Shown here one piece after another: positions 62,166-64,000 of a stretch of 64,000 bases of DNA. Source of the DNA: JBCDCP01 sp039181495 (GTDB lineage Bacteria; Pseudomonadota; Alphaproteobacteria; Rhizobiales; Tepidamorphaceae); NCBI GenBank assembly GCA_039181495.1, contig JBCDCP010000001.1, positions 1 through 64,000 of the forward strand. Reading direction: 5' to 3'. The notes beneath the pieces are model-generated. The model searched no databases. It was not told where the DNA came from and saw only the letters and a program-made list of their open reading frames with translations. A program made the translations under genes and the position numbers. Within the stretch, counting starts at the first letter, position 1, and each line of letters opens with the position of its first letter.

Positions 62166-63599
62166 ATGGACAGGGTAGTGACCCAACATAGGCGGTTTCG
62201 CGATGCGGCGGCCCATCTGGGGCCGTTGGACGACGATGTTACCGGTGACATCCTGTCTGCAGCCGCCGACCTCGTGTTGGTTGTCGATCCCAAAGGCATC
62301 ATCAACGACCAATCGGTGGCTGATGCGGACCTTGCCCGCGACGACCGGGTGTCCTGGATCGGGCAGGCGTGGAGTGATGTTGTCACGCCCGAGAGCCAGC
62401 CCAAGATTGAGGCGATCATCAGCGAGGCTCAGCGAGAAGGTGTTTCGCGGCCACGCGAAATCAACCACACCATCGTTGGCGATGATGACTTGCCGATGCG
62501 CTATGTCGCAATCCGGCTTGGCGATACCGGACGGGTGATGGCCTTTGGCCGCGATCTTCGCAGTGTCGCACGGATGCAGCAGCGTCTGGTCAATGCCCAG
62601 ATGGCCATGGAGCGTGATTTTGCACGGCTGCGGCAGGCCGAGGCGCGTTATCGCCTGCTGTTCCAGATGGCATCTGAGCCCGTGCTGATCATTGATGCGG
62701 CAACGCAGGCGGTATCGGAGGCAAACCCTTCAGCCTGCAATCTGGTGGACCTCGCAGCACCTAAGTTGCTTGGGCGAAGATTGGTGCAGGTGTTTGATCC
62801 GGCCAGCCGCGATAGTGTCCGCGCCCAACTTGCCGCTGCCTCTGCCGTCGGGCAGGCGACCCCGTTCCAGGCCCGTCTCGCCAATGGGCGTGAGGTGAAC
62901 CTCGCTGTGTCACTGTTCCGGCAAACGGATCAGGCCTTCCTGCTTGTGCGGATGTCTTCGGATTCAGCGCAGTTGCTGGTGCGCGGAGGTGCGGACAGGG
63001 AAAGCAGAGCCGTTCTTGATGTTATCGACGCCTTGCCGGACGGTTTCGTCCTTTTGGATGACAACCGTCAGATCATCGATGCCAATTCGGCCTTTCTCGA
63101 CTTGATCCAGATTGCGTCGATTGATCAGGCCCGCGGTCAGTCGCTTGAAAAATGGTTCGAACGACCAGGCGTCGATTTCAATGTGCTCATGTCTAACTTG
63201 CGGGAACACGGATCTGTGCGCCGTTTCCCGACCATTCTTCGCGGCGATCTCGGATCGCTTGAAAATGTCGAGATCGCGGCGGTCTCGGTTACTGGGACCA
63301 ATGAGGGCTTCGTTGGACTGGTGGTGCGCAGCGTTGGCGCAGCTGCGCGGCCCAATATCCTTGTTGATGGTTTCCCGGCCCGCTCGGTTGATCAGCTCTC
63401 GGAGTTGGTCGGCCATATGTCACTCAAGGACGTGGTGCGGGAAACAACAGATGTGGTCGAACGGTTGTGTATCGAAGCCGCGCTCAAGCTGACCAGCGAT
63501 AATCGCGCCTCGGCAGCACAGATGCTCGGCCTGAGCCGTCAGAGCCTTTATGCCAAGCTGCGTCGCTTTGGTATGGTTGAGAGCAACAACGCTAACTAG
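62166..63599 (+). CDS. ppsR: PpsR/CrtJ, redox-responsive repressor of photosynthesis genes
   Basis: This 477-residue regulator has an N-terminal sensor region, two PAS domains (about residues 160-275 and 285-390) and a C-terminal Fis-type helix-turn-helix (AAQMLGLSRQSLYAKLRRFG). It represses bch, crt and puc genes under oxygen by binding TGT-N12-ACA, many copies of which occur in this window. Only two cysteines are seen: C191 and C435, the latter in VERLCIEAAL at the helix-turn-helix. Confidence 0.96.
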   Translation: MDRVVTQHRRFRDAAAHLGPLDDDVTGDILSAAADLVLVVDPKGIINDQSVADADLARDDRVSWIGQAWSDVVTPESQPKIEAIISEAQREGVSRPREINHTIVGDDDLPMRYVAIRLGDTGRVMAFGRDLRSVARMQQRLVNAQMAMERDFARLRQAEARYRLLFQMASEPVLIIDAATQAVSEANPSACNLVDLAAPKLLGRRLVQVFDPASRDSVRAQLAAASAVGQATPFQARLANGREVNLAVSLFRQTDQAFLLVRMSSDSAQLLVRGGADRESRAVLDVIDALPDGFVLLDDNRQIIDANSAFLDLIQIASIDQARGQSLEKWFERPGVDFNVLMSNLREHGSVRRFPTILRGDLGSLENVEIAAVSVTGTNEGFVGLVVRSVGAAARPNILVDGFPARSVDQLSELVGHMSLKDVVRETTDVVERLCIEAALKLTSDNRASAAQMLGLSRQSLYAKLRRFGMVESNNAN

Positions 63600-63725
63600 T
63601 ATGCGAATGGTTGCCGGCCGCGGGCGTTGGCGGCGACAAATTTGCAGTCTTGGTGGCCGTTGACCTTAGGCGTAGCCGAATGCCGGATCACCCGAATCAG
63701 CGGGTCTGTAGGACCGATCCAAGAG

Positions 63726-63768
63726 TGTCAAAAAATCTAGTCAGACTAAGTGTCAATTCAAATTGACA
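63726..63768. promoter_or_regulatory. Tandem PpsR operators upstream of bchG
   Basis: TGT-N12-TCA (63726-63743) and the perfect palindrome TGTCAATTCAAATTGACA (63751-63768) are separated by 7 bp. The second is an exact consensus match and lies 29 bp before bchG. Confidence 0.85.
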
Positions 63769-63797
63769 CTCAATTTTCCGCGGTCTAGCCTTCGGGT

Positions 63798-64000
63798 ATG
63801 ACAGAGTCCGCGATTGCGTCTGCAGAGCCTGCCGGCAAGAGGGTCAAAACCCATCTGCCACAGCCATTGGCTGTGCTTGAATTGCTCAAGCCGATCACAT
63901 GGTTCGCACCGATGTGGGCCTTCATGTGCGGCATGGTGTCCTCAGGCGTTTCGATCTCGCAAAACTGGGTCTTGGCCGTGCTTGGCGTGGTGCTCGCCGG
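63798..64000 (+). CDS. bchG: Bacteriochlorophyll synthase (partial, N-terminus)
   Basis: The window ends inside this gene after 67 codons. The start MTESAIASAEPAGKRVKTHL is followed by LELLKPITWFAPMWAFMCGM, the conserved opening of BchG, which prenylates bacteriochlorophyllide a with a geranylgeranyl or phytyl tail. Tandem PpsR sites lie just upstream. It follows ppsR, the usual order, and bchP would be expected beyond the edge. Confidence 0.9.
   Translation, partial: MTESAIASAEPAGKRVKTHLPQPLAVLELLKPITWFAPMWAFMCGMVSSGVSISQNWVLAVLGVVLA

Overview
The window is most of a photosynthesis gene cluster (PGC) for bacteriochlorophyll a and carotenoids, preceded by about 21 kb of ordinary alphaproteobacterial accessory genes. 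The high G+C content, the PpsR/PpaA regulators, the gene order bchIDO-crtIB-tspO-crtCDEF-bchCXYZ-pufQBA and bchFNBHLM-lhaA-puhA, and the CrtC/D/F/A carotenoid genes point to a purple non-sulfur or aerobic anoxygenic phototroph of the Alphaproteobacteria, Rhizobiales- or Rhodobacterales-like. I cannot name the species from sequence alone.

Layout. 1-65: 3' end of a tRNA-Ser. 0.2-4.7 kb: a Sel1-repeat envelope protein, an RlpA-like protein, a short-chain dehydrogenase and a small exported protein, then a gene-poor stretch and a frameshifted MerR pseudogene. 5.8-11.2 kb (minus strand): a tartrate-type catabolic locus with D-tartrate dehydratase, a D-2-hydroxyacid dehydrogenase, and a tripartite tricarboxylate transporter made of TctC and a fused TctA-TctB. 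11.3-13.5 kb: a PhyH-type dioxygenase and an NnrS-like membrane protein. 13.8-20.9 kb: a plus-strand operon for a quaternary amine (carnitine-like) compound, with a CntA-like Rieske oxygenase, two SDRs, a beta-keto acid cleavage enzyme, an aldehyde dehydrogenase and a carnitine dehydrogenase-like enzyme, and a convergent GlxA/CdhR-type regulator. 21.1-22.0 kb: a MarR-GNAT fusion with its own palindrome.

22.1-64.0 kb: the PGC. The plus-strand arm makes bchlorophyll precursors (bchIDO, bchCXYZ) and carotenoids (crtI, B, E, F, with crtC and crtD on the opposite strand) and ends in pufQ-pufB-pufA. The middle minus-strand arm holds bchE-bchJ-idi, hemA-crtA and the puhA-to-puhE block with acsF. The bchF-N-B-H-L-M-lhaA-puhA run is a tight minus-strand superoperon. 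PpaA and PpsR lie next to it and bchG begins at the right edge. Both the oxygen-dependent (AcsF) and oxygen-independent (BchE) ring cyclases are present. PpsR-type operators (TGT-N12-ACA, mostly in tandem 7-8 bp apart) lie in front of bchI, crtI, crtD/crtE, bchC, bchE, bchF and bchG.

The most striking observation is what is missing. The puf operon stops after pufA at a strong terminator, with no pufL, pufM or pufC. The puhA locus lacks puhB and puhC; a 275-bp stretch with hairpins and a 34-codon mini-ORF fills the place where they normally sit. No reaction-centre L or M gene is seen anywhere in the window, so the core reaction-centre genes must be elsewhere or lost.
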